From the NCBI RefSeq assembly GCF_033568475.1, contig NC_133123.1:17470622-17534621 (forward strand): DNA of 64,000 nucleotides, in the 5' to 3' direction. The position numbers and the translations under genes were made by a program. This DNA comes from Henckelia pumila. Taxonomy: Eukaryota; Streptophyta; Magnoliopsida; Lamiales; Gesneriaceae. Shown here one piece after another: positions 36,200 through 47,272 of the stretch (its first letter is position 1; each line of letters starts with the position of its first letter). The notes beneath the pieces are model-generated. The model saw only the letters and a list, made by a program, of their open reading frames with translations. It was not told the DNA's origin and made no database searches.

Positions 36200-37201
36200 A
36201 TTCGGCACATTGTTCTTAGACTCACAAAAATATCCATCAAGCCACATCCAATAAAGATTGAAATCACAAAAAATTGTTTTTTTTACTTGTAATAACCAAA
36301 AAAAATCACAAGAATCACTTCTAGATTTCACTATCAAACTATTAAAAAAACTACATTCAATACAATAAGATCTAAATTGAAAATCATATATTCATTCGTA
36401 TAACACATGACATAAAAAAACAGTGCACAATAACAAATTCAAGCAGCCCATTTTTATTTTAATTATAAAAAATTATCAATATCTAGGTCATAATGCAGCA
36501 ATAAAACCATTATGATTCGGAATTAAATCGTTATATTCGAGAACAACAAGGAATTTCAGTTACTCTATCTCAAAATTCCAATAAATGAGATTCATTCCCA
36601 CCTATATACGGGAAAACCAGATATTGATAAAAAAATATCTACAATTCACACGATGACAAAAAAATTTAATAGAATCACTAAAACCATAACAAATCTCAAA
36701 GAATAGTTCAATTGAAAATGATATATAAAAACAATTACACTACATCAAACACTATAATGCAATTTATTGGCTGCAAATTTTTAAAAACCTAAAATAGTAC
36801 CTTAAAATCTTTGAATAATGGTTCTTCAAAAAGATTTCACGTTCCAGAAGTAATTCACAATGATTAGCAACTTTCTTCAATCCGATTCGAAGCAAGTCTG
36901 CAATATTGCGATCGGTGGATTAGTCGTTTACGATTGATGGATAAATTTGGGGAGAATTTCAACAAGAATGAGGGAAAGAAACTACACGTTGCCTTATAAG
37001 TAATTTTTATTTTATTTTTAAAGAGTGGGGGGGCATTATTGGGTTTCAAAAGAAAGTGAGGGCATTTTTCGTATTTTATGCTCAAATAGGGAGTTGAAAC
37101 AAATGCCATAACTTTGTCAGGGAATGGGAACAAATATTTTTTGACATGGGGACTGAGGGCAAAAATAAGTTTGGTGATAGAGATTTATTTATCAATTGCC
37201 T
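36200..37201. repeat. right terminal inverted repeat of the Mutator-like element
   Basis: Inverse of 26322-27335. An 89-codon minus-strand frame (36864-37133) is a by-product of the repeat. Confidence 0.88.
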
Positions 37202-37357
37202 TTATCTAAATGGAGCTGAAATTAAATTATTTATTTATTTTAAGGATAGCTCAAATTAATTGTTTTTTTTAAAGTAACTCAAATTAATTGTTATTACTCA
37301 AAAAAACTGAAACAAACATAAGTGGGAAAAAAATCTCGCAGCAATCAAGCCCTTAAA

Positions 37358-38634
37358 AAGAGTAAAATGTATTTTGGTAAAAGAACTATTGGTAAAATGT
37401 CATATTGGTACACAAATTATTGAAAATGGCTTAATTGATACATGATCCAATTAAAAGGTCAATTTTACCCTTAATAGGAATTAATATTATATTTATTAAT
37501 TTTAAAATATCATATTTTTTAAAAAATTAATTGAGTAAAATTCAATTTGATACACGAACTATATGTAAAATGTCAATTTGGTAAACGAACTATAAGATAA
37601 TGATTTAATTGGTACATAATTTAACTAAAAAGTTTAATTTATTCTTTAGTAATTGATTTTAAGTTCAATTTTTTTAAATAATAAATTCAACTAAGTGTAC
37701 ATTTTAAATTAATTTTTATTTATTGTAAATTAAAATTTATATTAATTTAAAAATAATAAAAAATAAGTATCTTAATATTTTTATAATATATTTATATTGC
37801 ACTCATTAATAAATTATTTATATTTTTAAAATATTAATAATATAAAATAAAATGATATTTTTTGCTATCCATGTAAATAATTATCCATTAAAAAAATTGA
37901 TATAAATTATATAATAATAAAATCACAAACTTAATAAATAAATCATATGCAAGACTAAAATATATTTAATAACAATAAAATATAATTAAATAAATATTTA
38001 TTAATTTATATTTAATTTAAGTGCGAGTAAAAAAATATAAAATTACAAATTATTAAATCGAGTAAAAAAATTTTGGGTTATTAGAACTACGTAAATTGAG
38101 ACAATGATTGAGATTTTTTCTGTGATATTTGTTTTTTCATGATCTAATCTTTAATGTTGAAAATTTTTATACTAAATTTTGAAAAAAACTAAAATGGTGA
38201 TTATGTTTGTTTCAATCATTTAAACACAAGATCAACAGACTTCGGTGATATATATTTTTATCATATCAATATATTATAATATTTGTTGTATAATTTGACT
38301 TAACAATTGTTTATCATTATATATATAATTAATTTTTAAATAAATATGATATTTTAAAATTAATAAATATAATATTAATTCCTTTTAAAAGTAAAATTGA
38401 ACTTTTAATTGGATCATGTAACAATTAAGCCATTTTTAATAGTTCGTGTACCAATATGACATTTATCAATAATTCATGAACCAAAATACATTTTACTCTT
38501 TTAAAATTAATAAATATAATATTAATTCCTATTAAGGGTAAAATTGAACTTTTAATTGGATCATGTACCAATTAAGCTATTTTCAATAATTTATGTACCA
38601 ATATGACATTTTATCAATAATTCGTGTTACTCTT
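37358..38634. mobile_element. TIR element, about 165-bp ends, right end duplicated
   Basis: The left end (aagagtaaaatgtattttgg...) is the inverse of the segment ending near 38502 and again, even more closely, of the segment ending at 38634 (both share 'aattaaaagttcaattttac' inverted). The 6-mer CTTAAA lies directly before 37358 and directly after 38634, a possible target duplication. The interior (37530-38330) is AT-rich and non-coding. Superfamily not assigned, perhaps Mutator-like. It ends 97 bp before the elongase start codon. Confidence 0.7.
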
Positions 38635-38731
38635 CTTAAAAATAAACCAAACATTTCTAATTTGGAGGGTTGGCCGTTATCCCATCTCCTGAAAACACCA
38701 CACTTAGCTTCTCCCTTCGCGGCGGCGCGTG

Positions 38732-39547
38732 ATGGCCACTCTCTACAGTACCATCCACTATTGGCTAGTTGACCATCCAACCATCAGCCAGTACGAGTGG
38801 AAACCCAACCACACCGTCGGCGCGTCTAAATTCTTCGTCACACTCACTGTCTCCACCTACCTCACCCTCACCTTCTCCCTCCACCATTTCCCCGTCCTCC
38901 CCACCCTTCCCCCCGCCGCGCTCCGCCTCATAACCGCCACCCACAACCTCGTCCTATGCTCCCTCTCCTTCTTCATGGCCATCGGCTGCACCCTCTCCGC
39001 CCTCCACCAATCTCCGCCCCACAACCTCACCTGGCCCATCTGCTTCCCGCTCCGCCACACCCCGCCGCGTGGACCTACCTTCTTCTGGGCCCACGTTTTC
39101 TACTTCTCCAAGATCCTCGAATTCATCGACACCCTGTTGATCCTCTTGAGCGGATCCCGTTCCCGGAGGCTGTCCTTCCTCCACGTGTACCACCACGCGG
39201 TGGTGGTGGTGATGTGTTACCTGTGGCTCTCGACGTCGCAGTCGCTGTTCCCGGTGGCGCTGGTGACCAACGCGTCGGTGCACGTGCTGATGTACGGATA
39301 CTATCTGCTGTGCGCGGTGGGTATACGGCCGTCGTGGAAGAGATTGGTGACCGACTGTCAGATTATCCAGTTTGTGTTCAGCTTCTTGATTTCGGGTCTG
39401 ATGCTGTACCTCCATTTCAGCGGGTCGGGTTGTGAGGGGATCCTGGGATGGTGCTTCAATGCAATTTTCAATGCTTCACTTTTGGCTTTGTTTCTTGATT
39501 TTCATCTCCAAAATTACGCCAAAAAGAAGAAATTGAGTCAATCTTGA
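38732..39547 (+). CDS. ELO-type fatty acid elongase (GNS1/SUR4 family)
   Basis: Intronless gene of 271 aa. ELO proteins are ER membrane condensing enzymes that add two carbons from malonyl-CoA to long-chain acyl-CoA. In plants this is the minor HOS3-type family beside the KCS enzymes. All family marks are present: KILEFIDTLLILL near residue 128, the histidine box HVYHH near residue 150, NASVHVLMYGYY near residue 182 and VTDCQIIQFVFSF near residue 208. There are six to seven hydrophobic segments and a basic C-terminus (YAKKKKLSQS), a likely ER-retrieval type tail. The ATG at 38732 is the first in frame and follows a leader of GC-rich sequence. The CDS is much more GC-rich than its surroundings. 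Its upstream region is a TIR element ending at 38634. Confidence 0.93.
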   Translation: MATLYSTIHYWLVDHPTISQYEWKPNHTVGASKFFVTLTVSTYLTLTFSLHHFPVLPTLPPAALRLITATHNLVLCSLSFFMAIGCTLSALHQSPPHNLTWPICFPLRHTPPRGPTFFWAHVFYFSKILEFIDTLLILLSGSRSRRLSFLHVYHHAVVVVMCYLWLSTSQSLFPVALVTNASVHVLMYGYYLLCAVGIRPSWKRLVTDCQIIQFVFSFLISGLMLYLHFSGSGCEGILGWCFNAIFNASLLALFLDFHLQNYAKKKKLSQS

Positions 39548-39867
39548 GTTTTAATTGACAACAATTGTACTTTTTTTAAAAAAATGTATTTGATTTTCTT
39601 TTTATTAATTCAATGAATATTTAAATTTATGATTTATATTTATTTAGTCCCACGACAGTTCAAAAAAGTTTGTGAGAAGAGGTAAAGAATCTGTTGATTA
39701 ACAATGAAGAAAGGAAGCTTTTATACAGTGCTCAAAATGTTCACTCTATTCTGCACGTATTCTTTATACACTCCTCTTAACTTTGCTCATATAAATTGCC
39801 TCATAAATTCTTGTCATTTGCTATATATGTCGACTCTTCCAGTAAGCTTAAGTTACCGAGTTCGAGA
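39548..39867 (+). promoter_or_regulatory. spacer and probable promoter of the thaumatin-like gene
   Basis: A TATA-like ATATAAAT lies near 39789-39796, about 75 bp before the ATG of the next gene. A frame of 92 codons starting at 39704 overlaps this leader and the first exon in another phase and is not believed. Confidence 0.4.
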
Positions 39868-41138
39868 ATGGCCTCAAATCTTTGCGCAATTGCGGCTGTC
39901 ATGTCTATTTTGTTTGCTGTTTTATCAGGTATTGCTCATTCCTTCATTATCCATTTTAGTGCAAGTATGTGAAGAAGCGTGAATTTTATTAAAGTTTTGT
40001 TAGCAAAAGATAAGTTGATGGTAAGTGCCTTGCACGTACCATCTCAGAGAATCTCGGAGTCGAAATCAAGTCACCTCACCTTGGATGAGAATGAAGAAAC
40101 CAGGCTCGATCATCATGTCTTATGAAAGGAAATGTGGTTGTGAAGCTAGGAATTTTATGCTTATATTTAGGACGAAACTGAAACGCAGAAAAAGTTCAGA
40201 GACAAAAATAAATCGTTCCCTCTAGTGTTTAAATGATTAGTGTTTCTGTGCACAGGTATAAGATTGTCTGAATGCACGAGGTTCACTATAATAAATAACT
40301 GCAAGGACACCATATGGCCTGGAATCACCCCTAACAACTTCAGTGGTGGAGGCTTTGCTTTGAAGCCAAAAGAAACCAAAATCTTCACCTCTTCACCCAC
40401 CTGGAATGGGCGGATATGGGCCCGAACTGGTTGTGACTTCGACACAAATGGCAACGGTACATGTCAAACAGGCGGTTGCGGGCGAGCCCTCCAATGCTCG
40501 GGTCCTGGCCAGCCACCTGCTTCAATTGCCCAATTTTCACTCGGTGAAATCGACTACTATGATGTTAGCCTCGTCGATGGATTCAACTTACCCATTGTCG
40601 TAAAACCTGTTGGCGGTAAAGGTAGCTGCAGCGCAGCAGGATGTGATAGTGATCTACGGCCAAATTGCTCATCCGAGCTTGCCCTCGTGGTTGATGGAAA
40701 GATCATAGCTTGCCAAAGTGCATGTAGTGTATTCAACACTGATGAGTACTGCTGCAGAGGGGCATACTCGGCTCCCATGGCATGTTTGCCCACAAATTAT
40801 TCAAGACCATTCAAAACTGCCTGCCCTGCGGCGTATAGCTTCGCCCATGATGACGCCACGAGTGTCATGACTTGCTCAAGCACAGATTATGTGGTGACAT
40901 TTTGTTCCTCCAGGTACGTGAATGAACACTTCAGCTTGAAATAACAAGTTGCGTAATAATGGTATTGCTTGCTAATGGTAATGTATGGTGTTCACTCAGG
41001 AATCAAACCGAATGCACTTATCACGACGGAAAGCTTTCATGTAATGGATCAAGTGGCAGGTTGACACAAGTAACTCAAACCTTGAAGCTCCTGGTAATGG
41101 CGTTGGCTATGGGAATTAGTGTACAGGTTATGCTTTGA
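39868..41138 (+). CDS. thaumatin-like protein (PR-5 family), three exons
   Basis: Secreted thaumatin-fold protein, usually apoplastic or cell-wall, with a defence or glucan-binding role in relatives. Exons are 39868-39928, 40256-40913 and 41000-41138, with phases 1 and 2 kept and GT-AG at each junction, giving 285 aa. Exon 1 encodes a signal peptide (MASNLCAIAAVMSILFAVLS). The mature part begins about RFTIINNC. Exon 2 holds sixteen cysteines from NNC to the TFC near its end, the usual TLP number, with the thaumatin signature around ARTGCDFD...GTCQTGGCG and the acidic-cleft residues in SLGEIDYYDVSLVDGFN. Exon 3 adds two more cysteines and ends in a hydrophobic tail (LKLLVMALAMGISVQVML), like a GPI-anchor signal. 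An intron straight after the signal peptide is common in this family. Confidence 0.9.
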
Positions 41139-41512
41139 TTTGGTTTTGCGAAAGGTAACATTAATTTTAATGTAATATCACACATTTGTCATTTTAACCA
41201 CTACATGTACCAAACATGTTTAATTTGTTTTAAATTTTACAACGTAACATACTTGTAGAGTTCAAACTACCTTAAGGATTTTATCTTGACCATAAATTCA
41301 ATGTCTCATGATTTGCCACATCAACAATATCTTATTAATTATGGTCATGTGTAAAGATATTGACAATAAGATACACAATTTGAGTAATATCCATGGTATA
41401 GGATCTCATTAACCGACGGTAACATAGTAGGCAAACATTTCATATTTTGCGGACATTTATTAACTATATTTATTATTAATTAGTTTTAATATTAAAATCA
41501 ATCAATTATCAA

Positions 41513-41562
<50 letters not shown>
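41139..41562. other. spacer with (TTA)n microsatellite
   Basis: No gene. An uninterrupted (TTA/ATT)n tract lies at about 41512-41562. Confidence 0.7.
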
Positions 41563-41563
<1 letters not shown>

Positions 41564-41768
41564 CTAATTACTATTATCTAATAATGCATGAATCCCTTAG
41601 AACAATCAATTTAGTCAAATTAATGGATGGACAAAAATACTCCTTATACTTCTATCTACTCACTACCAACTTACTTTTTTCAATTTAAAAATCTAAAAAA
41701 ATTCTTATTATTTTTGGATATGACATAAATTATTTATACACGTAAAATCCGCGTATGTGGATAACTAG
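41563..41768 (+). mobile_element. short Helitron-like element
   Basis: Starts TCTAATTACTAT after an A and ends CTAG before a T (A^T insertion). A weak hairpin (TACACG with CGCGTA, one mismatch) lies about 10-15 bp before the end. It shares its 5' phrase 'TACTAT...CTAATAA.GCA' with the element at 51365-51638. Non-coding. Confidence 0.45.
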
Positions 41769-43231
41769 TTATTATTAATTAAAAAGACAAAAGAACATAT
41801 GAAGTGCTCAATTTTGAAACTAGAATTGGTGGGGGTTGCGCCAGGCCCATGCGATAGAGCAACACAAAGGCGACGCTGCTGCCTTGATAGGTCTTCTCCC
41901 CCTAAAAGCAAAAAGTATCGTTCAATCTTTACCTTAGACTTTTGATATAACTAATAAAAGTCACGTGTGCGATGCACGTGTGAACATCTTTTGTTATTGA
42001 TAAACATTGTTAAATAAATTAATTGAGATAATTAATAAGATATTAACACGCAGTTAATAAATGATTTTCATGGTAATAATATATATTTTTTGAAGAAAAA
42101 AACCTATTACATGTCTTAGTGATGTAATCAATATAATCTTCGACATTGCAACTATTAAAAATATTTGTAACATTTTAGAACAATATACACTTGCAGTTTT
42201 AATGTTTGTATTATCTACGGACATGATTATTTTACATCAACATTAACAGTTTACAATAAGACATTATCAATAATTCATCTAAACTTATAAATATAAGTGT
42301 TACGTTTATTTTAGTTTTACATTAACACAATATTGATATTGAAACTTATGTAATTATTACAGCTCGATCGCGTTTTCTATTGTTTTATTAATCTTGAAAA
42401 ATTATGACATGCTTCGTACCTTGAATTCGTCTTATTTTCTATCTCATGTATGTATGATTTATTCTTTATTTGTTAACAAGTGAGATATGTTAATCAAATT
42501 ATATTAAATATGATTTTGGAATTTTCTATGTTATATATTGATCACTATTGATTTATGGAAAAAATTGGTATAGATAATGCATTCTAAACCTTAATTTAAA
42601 TTATTGCGTCAAATATTTTTTTATTTATATTTGAGATTTTTTTCTCTTTTACGATTTTTCATATTATGTGTTTTTTATTCTCCATAAAAGAATCATTATT
42701 ATCATCATCTTTAATAACAATTATTGTGATACTATCTTCATCAATCATTTGTATTTTTCTATCGTTATTATTTAATCAGACGGTCTCTTTTTTATGCTAA
42801 AATATTTAATTATCTTGAAAAGAATAACAATAATTTCATCATTATCATCTGCATTCTGGTATGTTATCTTCTTCCATTAGTTGTATGTCATAATCGTTAA
42901 CGATCAATGTATTTGTTGGACATCTTTTTTTTCTTTTTGATTTCTCGTTTTTCGAAATCTACTGATATTTTTTTGCTTACAATACTCTCATTGCTGAAAT
43001 TTTTGATTAAATTTTGAATGTTTTTAATTACAAATGTTAGCATTTCATATTTTATCTCAACCATTTTGTTGCATTTTTTTTATTTTTTCATCTGATTGAA
43101 AATTTGTGTCAATGTATTTTTTACAGGATCTTGAATTTAATGTGAGACGCGTCATCCATAATTTTTCTAGACTTCTTTTTTTATTTATTAACTAACCCGT
43201 AGTAGATTGATTAACATATATATATATATAT
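41769..43231. other. AT-rich spacer
   Basis: No gene recognised. A short GC-richer patch lies at 41830-41905 ('gccaggcccatgcgatagag'). Phrases such as 'gtgcgatgcacgtg' near 41968 recall Helitron 3' ends but lack a CTRR end. Confidence 0.4.
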
Positions 43232-43403
43232 GAGTTTCTTTTAAGTGCCCACCTATCATGCCCACTACCATGCCCACCAATGATGTGGCACTATTCTATT
43301 GGACCTATAATTTATCATATCTTTTATCACATCCAATAAAATAGTGTCACATCATTGGTGGGCATGATAGTGGGCATGATAGGTGGGCACTTGAAAGAAA
43401 CTC
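43232..43403. mobile_element. fold-back element in an (AT)n tract (copy 1)
   Basis: Two arms of about 70 bp (gagtttcttttaagtgccca... and its inverse ...gtgggcacttgaaagaaact plus c) separated by about 30 bp, with few mismatches. Flanked directly by (AT)n on the left (43216-43231) and ATATAT on the right. Non-coding. Confidence 0.9.
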
Positions 43404-43413
43404 ATATATTGTT

Positions 43414-45343
43414 AAATGACGTCACTTAACATCCCCCCGCAAGCTCAGCGTGGGATTCTCCGTAATGCTGAGCTTGGAACGAAACCGATGAAAATTAGTA
43501 GATGATAATGATTTCGTGAAGACATCTGCAATTTGATCGGAGGAGGGAACAAACTGAACAGCTAGTTGCTTAGCCAAAACTTTCTCACGAACAAAGAAGA
43601 GATCTAACTCAAAATGCTTGGATTTAGAGTGTAGGGTAGGATTGGCACTCAACGAGATTGTACTGATATTGTCACACCATAGTATGGGTGGAGCACGACT
43701 ATGAACATGAAGCTCGGTGAGTAGAGACTGAAGCCAAAGTAATTCTGAAGTGGCATTTGCGAGACTACGATATTCCGCTTCAGTACTTGAACGAGAAACA
43801 ACCGGTTGTTTCTTTGAAGACCATGTGATAGGCGAGCCACCTAAAAAATAGCAAAAATCAGATGTGGAACGCCTGTCATCTGGATCATTGGCCCAATCTG
43901 CGTCACAAAAACCATGAAGAGAAAGTCGAGAGGAAGCAGTAAAATGAATTCCATGATTGGATGTTCCATTGAGATAACGGAGAATTCGCTTAACGGCCTT
44001 CCAGTGAGAAAGGCAAGGACTTTGCATGAACTGACAAATTTTATTCACACTATAGGCAATATCTGGTCTTGTTATAGTGAGATATTGTAAGGCACCCACG
44101 GTACTGCGATACAAAGTTACATCAGAAAACGGTTCTGCATCTTTAGAAGAAAGCTTTAACCAAGAGACCATAGGAGTGGGTAATGGATTTGCATTGTCCA
44201 TTTTTGTTCTTTTCAGCAGATCATGTATGTATTTGGTTTGATAAGTTGAAACTTGCTCTGATACATCTGGGTTTCCTCCAATCAAAGGCCGATGCTTCTC
44301 TATTTGTTAAAAATGATAAAGAATTGATTATCTACATCCTTGTTTATGTCGATGACATAATTATTACAGGCAACAATGCTGTTCAAATCAAGGATCTCAT
44401 CTGTCAATTAAATTCAAAGTTTTCCTTGAAACATTTGGGCAATCTTTCATATTTTCTGGGTATTGAAGTTTCAAGGCCTTCTCCCACTGGTTTTGGGGGG
44501 AAATTGATTCAACGCGAGAGGTCACATGAACAACAACCGAGTCGTACTCCATTCCAACACCACCAAGAATATAGAGAATCTGATCATCATCAGATATAGA
44601 GTGCCCACAAGCAGCGAGTGAATCAACATAATGTTTCATTTTGCCAAGATAATCCTTCATGCTAAGGCTACCTTTCTTGAGTGTCTACAATTGAAGTTTG
44701 TATTGCATCATTCTTGCTTTTGAGCGAGTAGCAAATAAAGTAGAAACCCGAATCCATATTTGAGCAGACGAAGAACACCCAATCATCTGACTTTGAATTC
44801 CTTCGGTCATGGAGGCTAAGAGAAATGAGAAGAGGAGCTGATCTTGTCTAGACCAATCAATATAGAGTGGATTCGGAATATTAGTACCATTCTCACCTGG
44901 GATGGAGCTGGGTGGAATGGGCGACTGAGGATCGATATAAAGATCAAGACCCAAACCTCGAATTCCAGCCAACACTTGAAGTTGCCAAAGGAGAAAGTTA
45001 TCATCGGTGAGTTTAATAGTGTTGATTTGGTTGGAGGGATTCAGGATCAAGAGATTAGTGCTGGGATTAGGCACAATGATTGAGTTGGCTTCCGCCATGG
45101 CTTTGATACCAAGTTAGGAAAAGTGAAAAAGAAGAAAGACAGAGGAAATTGTAATTCATTCCTATTTACAATTACAAAGGATAAAAGAGGAAAAAGTAAT
45201 ATAAAAAATAGAATCAAATTTGTTATATTGTTGCACCAGCATAATCGAAGAGAGATCCAGAGCCTTCTGGATGATGAGCTTGTGATCTACTGCATAAGTG
45301 ATCACATAGCCTTATGTGAAGTTGGTTTTAATGACGTCACTTA

Positions 45344-45346
<3 letters not shown>
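43414..45346 (-). mobile_element. Ty1/Copia element, rearranged and broken
   Basis: Fossil. The left LTR of the element (minus-strand 5' LTR) is about 45346-45113 and starts TGTTAAGTGACGTCATTAAA. A tRNA-Met-type primer site (TGGTATCAAAGCC, 45111-45099) and a gag start follow at once. The gag part is 45098-44403. An RT part with YVDDIIITG reads on the opposite strand (about 44236-44490). The RNase H part with DADWANDPDDRRSTS and SRSSTEAEYR is at about 44270-43432. A purine-rich tract precedes a stub of the other LTR at about 43430. It is broken, with its middle rearranged. The gag and RNase H parts are still fairly open, so it is not among the oldest fossils here. Confidence 0.85.
45113..45346 (-). 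repeat. LTR of the Copia element
   Basis: About 234 bp. It starts TGTTAAGTGACGTC (minus strand) and ends beside the primer site. The first 16-17 bp recur at about 43414-43430, where the second LTR should begin. Confidence 0.7.
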
Positions 45347-45380
<34 letters not shown>

Positions 45381-45381
45381 C

Positions 45382-45522
45382 AATTTTGTTATCTTGCCTA
45401 CTCACCGTGCCTATCTAATATGCCCACCATGAGGTGGCACTCAACTATTGGATGTGATGAATTGTGCGTCCAATAGTTGAGTGACACCTCATGGTGGGCA
45501 CGGTGGGTGGGCAGGATAGCAA

Positions 45523-45526
<4 letters not shown>
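45382..45526. mobile_element. fold-back element in an (AT)n tract (copy 2)
   Basis: Arms of about 60-70 bp (caattttgttatcttgccta... and the inverse ...gggcaggatagcaaaact) around a short loop. (AT)n lies directly on the left (45357-45380) and right (45527-45575). It shares the inner phrase 'tgcccacca.tga.gtggcact...tattgga' with copy 1. Confidence 0.9.
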
Positions 45527-45568
<42 letters not shown>

Positions 45569-45575
45569 TTATAGA

Positions 45576-46537
45576 CTTCAATAATATTTAAATAATATTA
45601 ATCTTATAGTTTTGCTAAAACCAATTGAAGATATTCATCTCCAACTTTTGTAAAAATATTCCTTCGTTAATTGTAACATCATCCCATAAAATAACTGTTA
45701 TAGTTTTTAGATTTTTTGAGGAGAAAAAATAGTTAATTTTTTAAATTTTAACTTTTGCATATATGATATTTGTGTGTTGGTTTGTTTTTTATTTATTATT
45801 TTGGATTAAAACTTGACTCCACATGAATTGATTTATTTCAACACCGATGTGTAATTTAATTTAATTTATATATATACATATATTAATAAAGTTTAAAGAT
45901 ATGATATTTTGTTATATTTATGAACTCATGATATAATTATTTAGTTCAATATGTCCTTACATAAATTAAAATACATAAGATTTTTGTTGAAAAAATATGT
46001 CATTCCATCTACAAACAAATAAAAACTAAAGTATTTTGATATTTCAATATTTTAGAAATCTGGATAAGTATTTAATTTAATTAAAATTTTTGTGGAAAAA
46101 ATATGTTCACTTTATCTACAAGAAAATAAAAACTAAAATATTTTGGTATATCAATATTTTTGGGAACTAGAACCTTATCTAATATGCACACATTGTCAGT
46201 TTTGACTTTATTATAATAATTAATTTTACAAAAGTATCCTCATAAAATTTATCAAGTGTCTACTAACCAAGGACAAACTTGAAAATACACAATAAAAAAC
46301 TTTGACCTTGGTTCACACTTTTATAATTGGTATAGATTTTATAATTGGTATAGATAAGTAATATAATATATTACTTTTATGTCCTAGTCAATATTTAATT
46401 TTTACATTTATATCCTTATATGTATTTATTTTTATATAAATTTGTCTAGAGTAAAAGGACAAAGTTATAGATTCACAATTGTAAAACTTTACCCTTTTAT
46501 TCACACTTTTAGATTTATTTAGATAGATAATAGATAA
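45576..46537. other. AT-rich spacer
   Basis: No gene. Phrases repeated near 46310-46350 ('ataattggtatagat' twice). A Helitron 5'-like sequence on the minus strand near 46535 has no convincing 3' end. Confidence 0.4.
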
Positions 46538-47272
46538 GGGTAAATTGGTGTTCAATCTCTGAATCCAAACATAAATACATCAGTCCCTGTCAGAAATTTT
46601 TTTTGTTTAAACTTATTGGTCCCACATGTTTTTTCTCGTATGAAATTCGTTACAAAAAATTAAAAATATGGTACGAATACATGATATTCGAGCATTAGTT
46701 GTTCAAGATCGGATACAAAAAATAAGATTTTGAGTATAAAATATGGACATCTTTATTAATATGAAGTTGCAACATATGTTTGAGTGCTCAAAAATTTTGT
46801 ATTTGTACCAGATCTAACACATTTGATACTGAAAAATCATATATTAGTACCATATTTTCACTGTTTTGTACCGATTTTCATCCAAATAAGAGAAATGTGT
46901 GATTAATATCAATATTTTCTTAGTACTCAAAAATCATATATTTGTACCAGATTTAACACATTTGATATTCAAATTATATCATATATTAGTACCGTATTTC
47001 TAATATTTTGTACCAATTTTCATCCAAAAAAAATAAATCTGTCATTAATATCATATTTGTTTCTATATTTGAGTACTAAAAAATCATACATTAGTACCAG
47101 ATTTAAAACAGTTGATACTCAAATTATGTATTCGTATCAATTTTTCAATGTTTTGTACTGACTTTCATTCGAAAAAAATCATGTGATCCCAAAGAGTGCA
47201 AACAACTATTTTTTTGACAGGGACTAATCCTACCTTTGACTTTGGGTTTAGGGACTAAACACTAATTTATTG
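46538..47272. mobile_element. TIR element with internal repeats
   Basis: The left end (ggtaaattggtgttcaatct...catcagtccctgtcagaaa) and the inverse of the right end (aataaattagtgtttagtcc...gattagtccctgtcaaaaa) match over about 60 bp. Inside, a phrase 'gtaccagat[ct]taa.aca.ttgata' recurs three times near 46808, 46936 and 47095 with intervals of roughly 130-160 bp. Non-coding. No clean target duplication; superfamily open. Confidence 0.6.

Larger units (their letters stand above)
26322..37201. mobile_element. Mutator-like element, 10.9 kb, about 1-kb TIRs, 9-bp target duplication
   Basis: The left arm (26322 to about 27335) is the inverse of the right arm (about 36200-37201). The outer 20 bp match at 16 positions and long blocks further in match well, for example 'gcaatattg...gcttcgaatcggattgaagaaa' and 'ttgaatgtagttttttta'. 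The 9-mer TTATCTAAA flanks both ends exactly (26313-26321 and 37202-37210). Long TIRs plus a 9-bp duplication define the Mutator superfamily. The 8.9-kb interior shows no MURA transposase or zinc-finger domain that I can recognise, so it is probably non-autonomous. It holds tandem repeats, a solo LTR and possibly captured host DNA. Confidence 0.88.

Noticed and set aside
38857-39435. Frames of 150-160 codons on both strands over the elongase
   Set aside because: Out-of-frame shadows of a GC-rich CDS; low-complexity His/Arg/Pro-rich composition.
39704-39982. 92-codon frame upstream of and across the first thaumatin-like exon
   Set aside because: Different phase from the exon that splices correctly into the thaumatin domain; no domain of its own.
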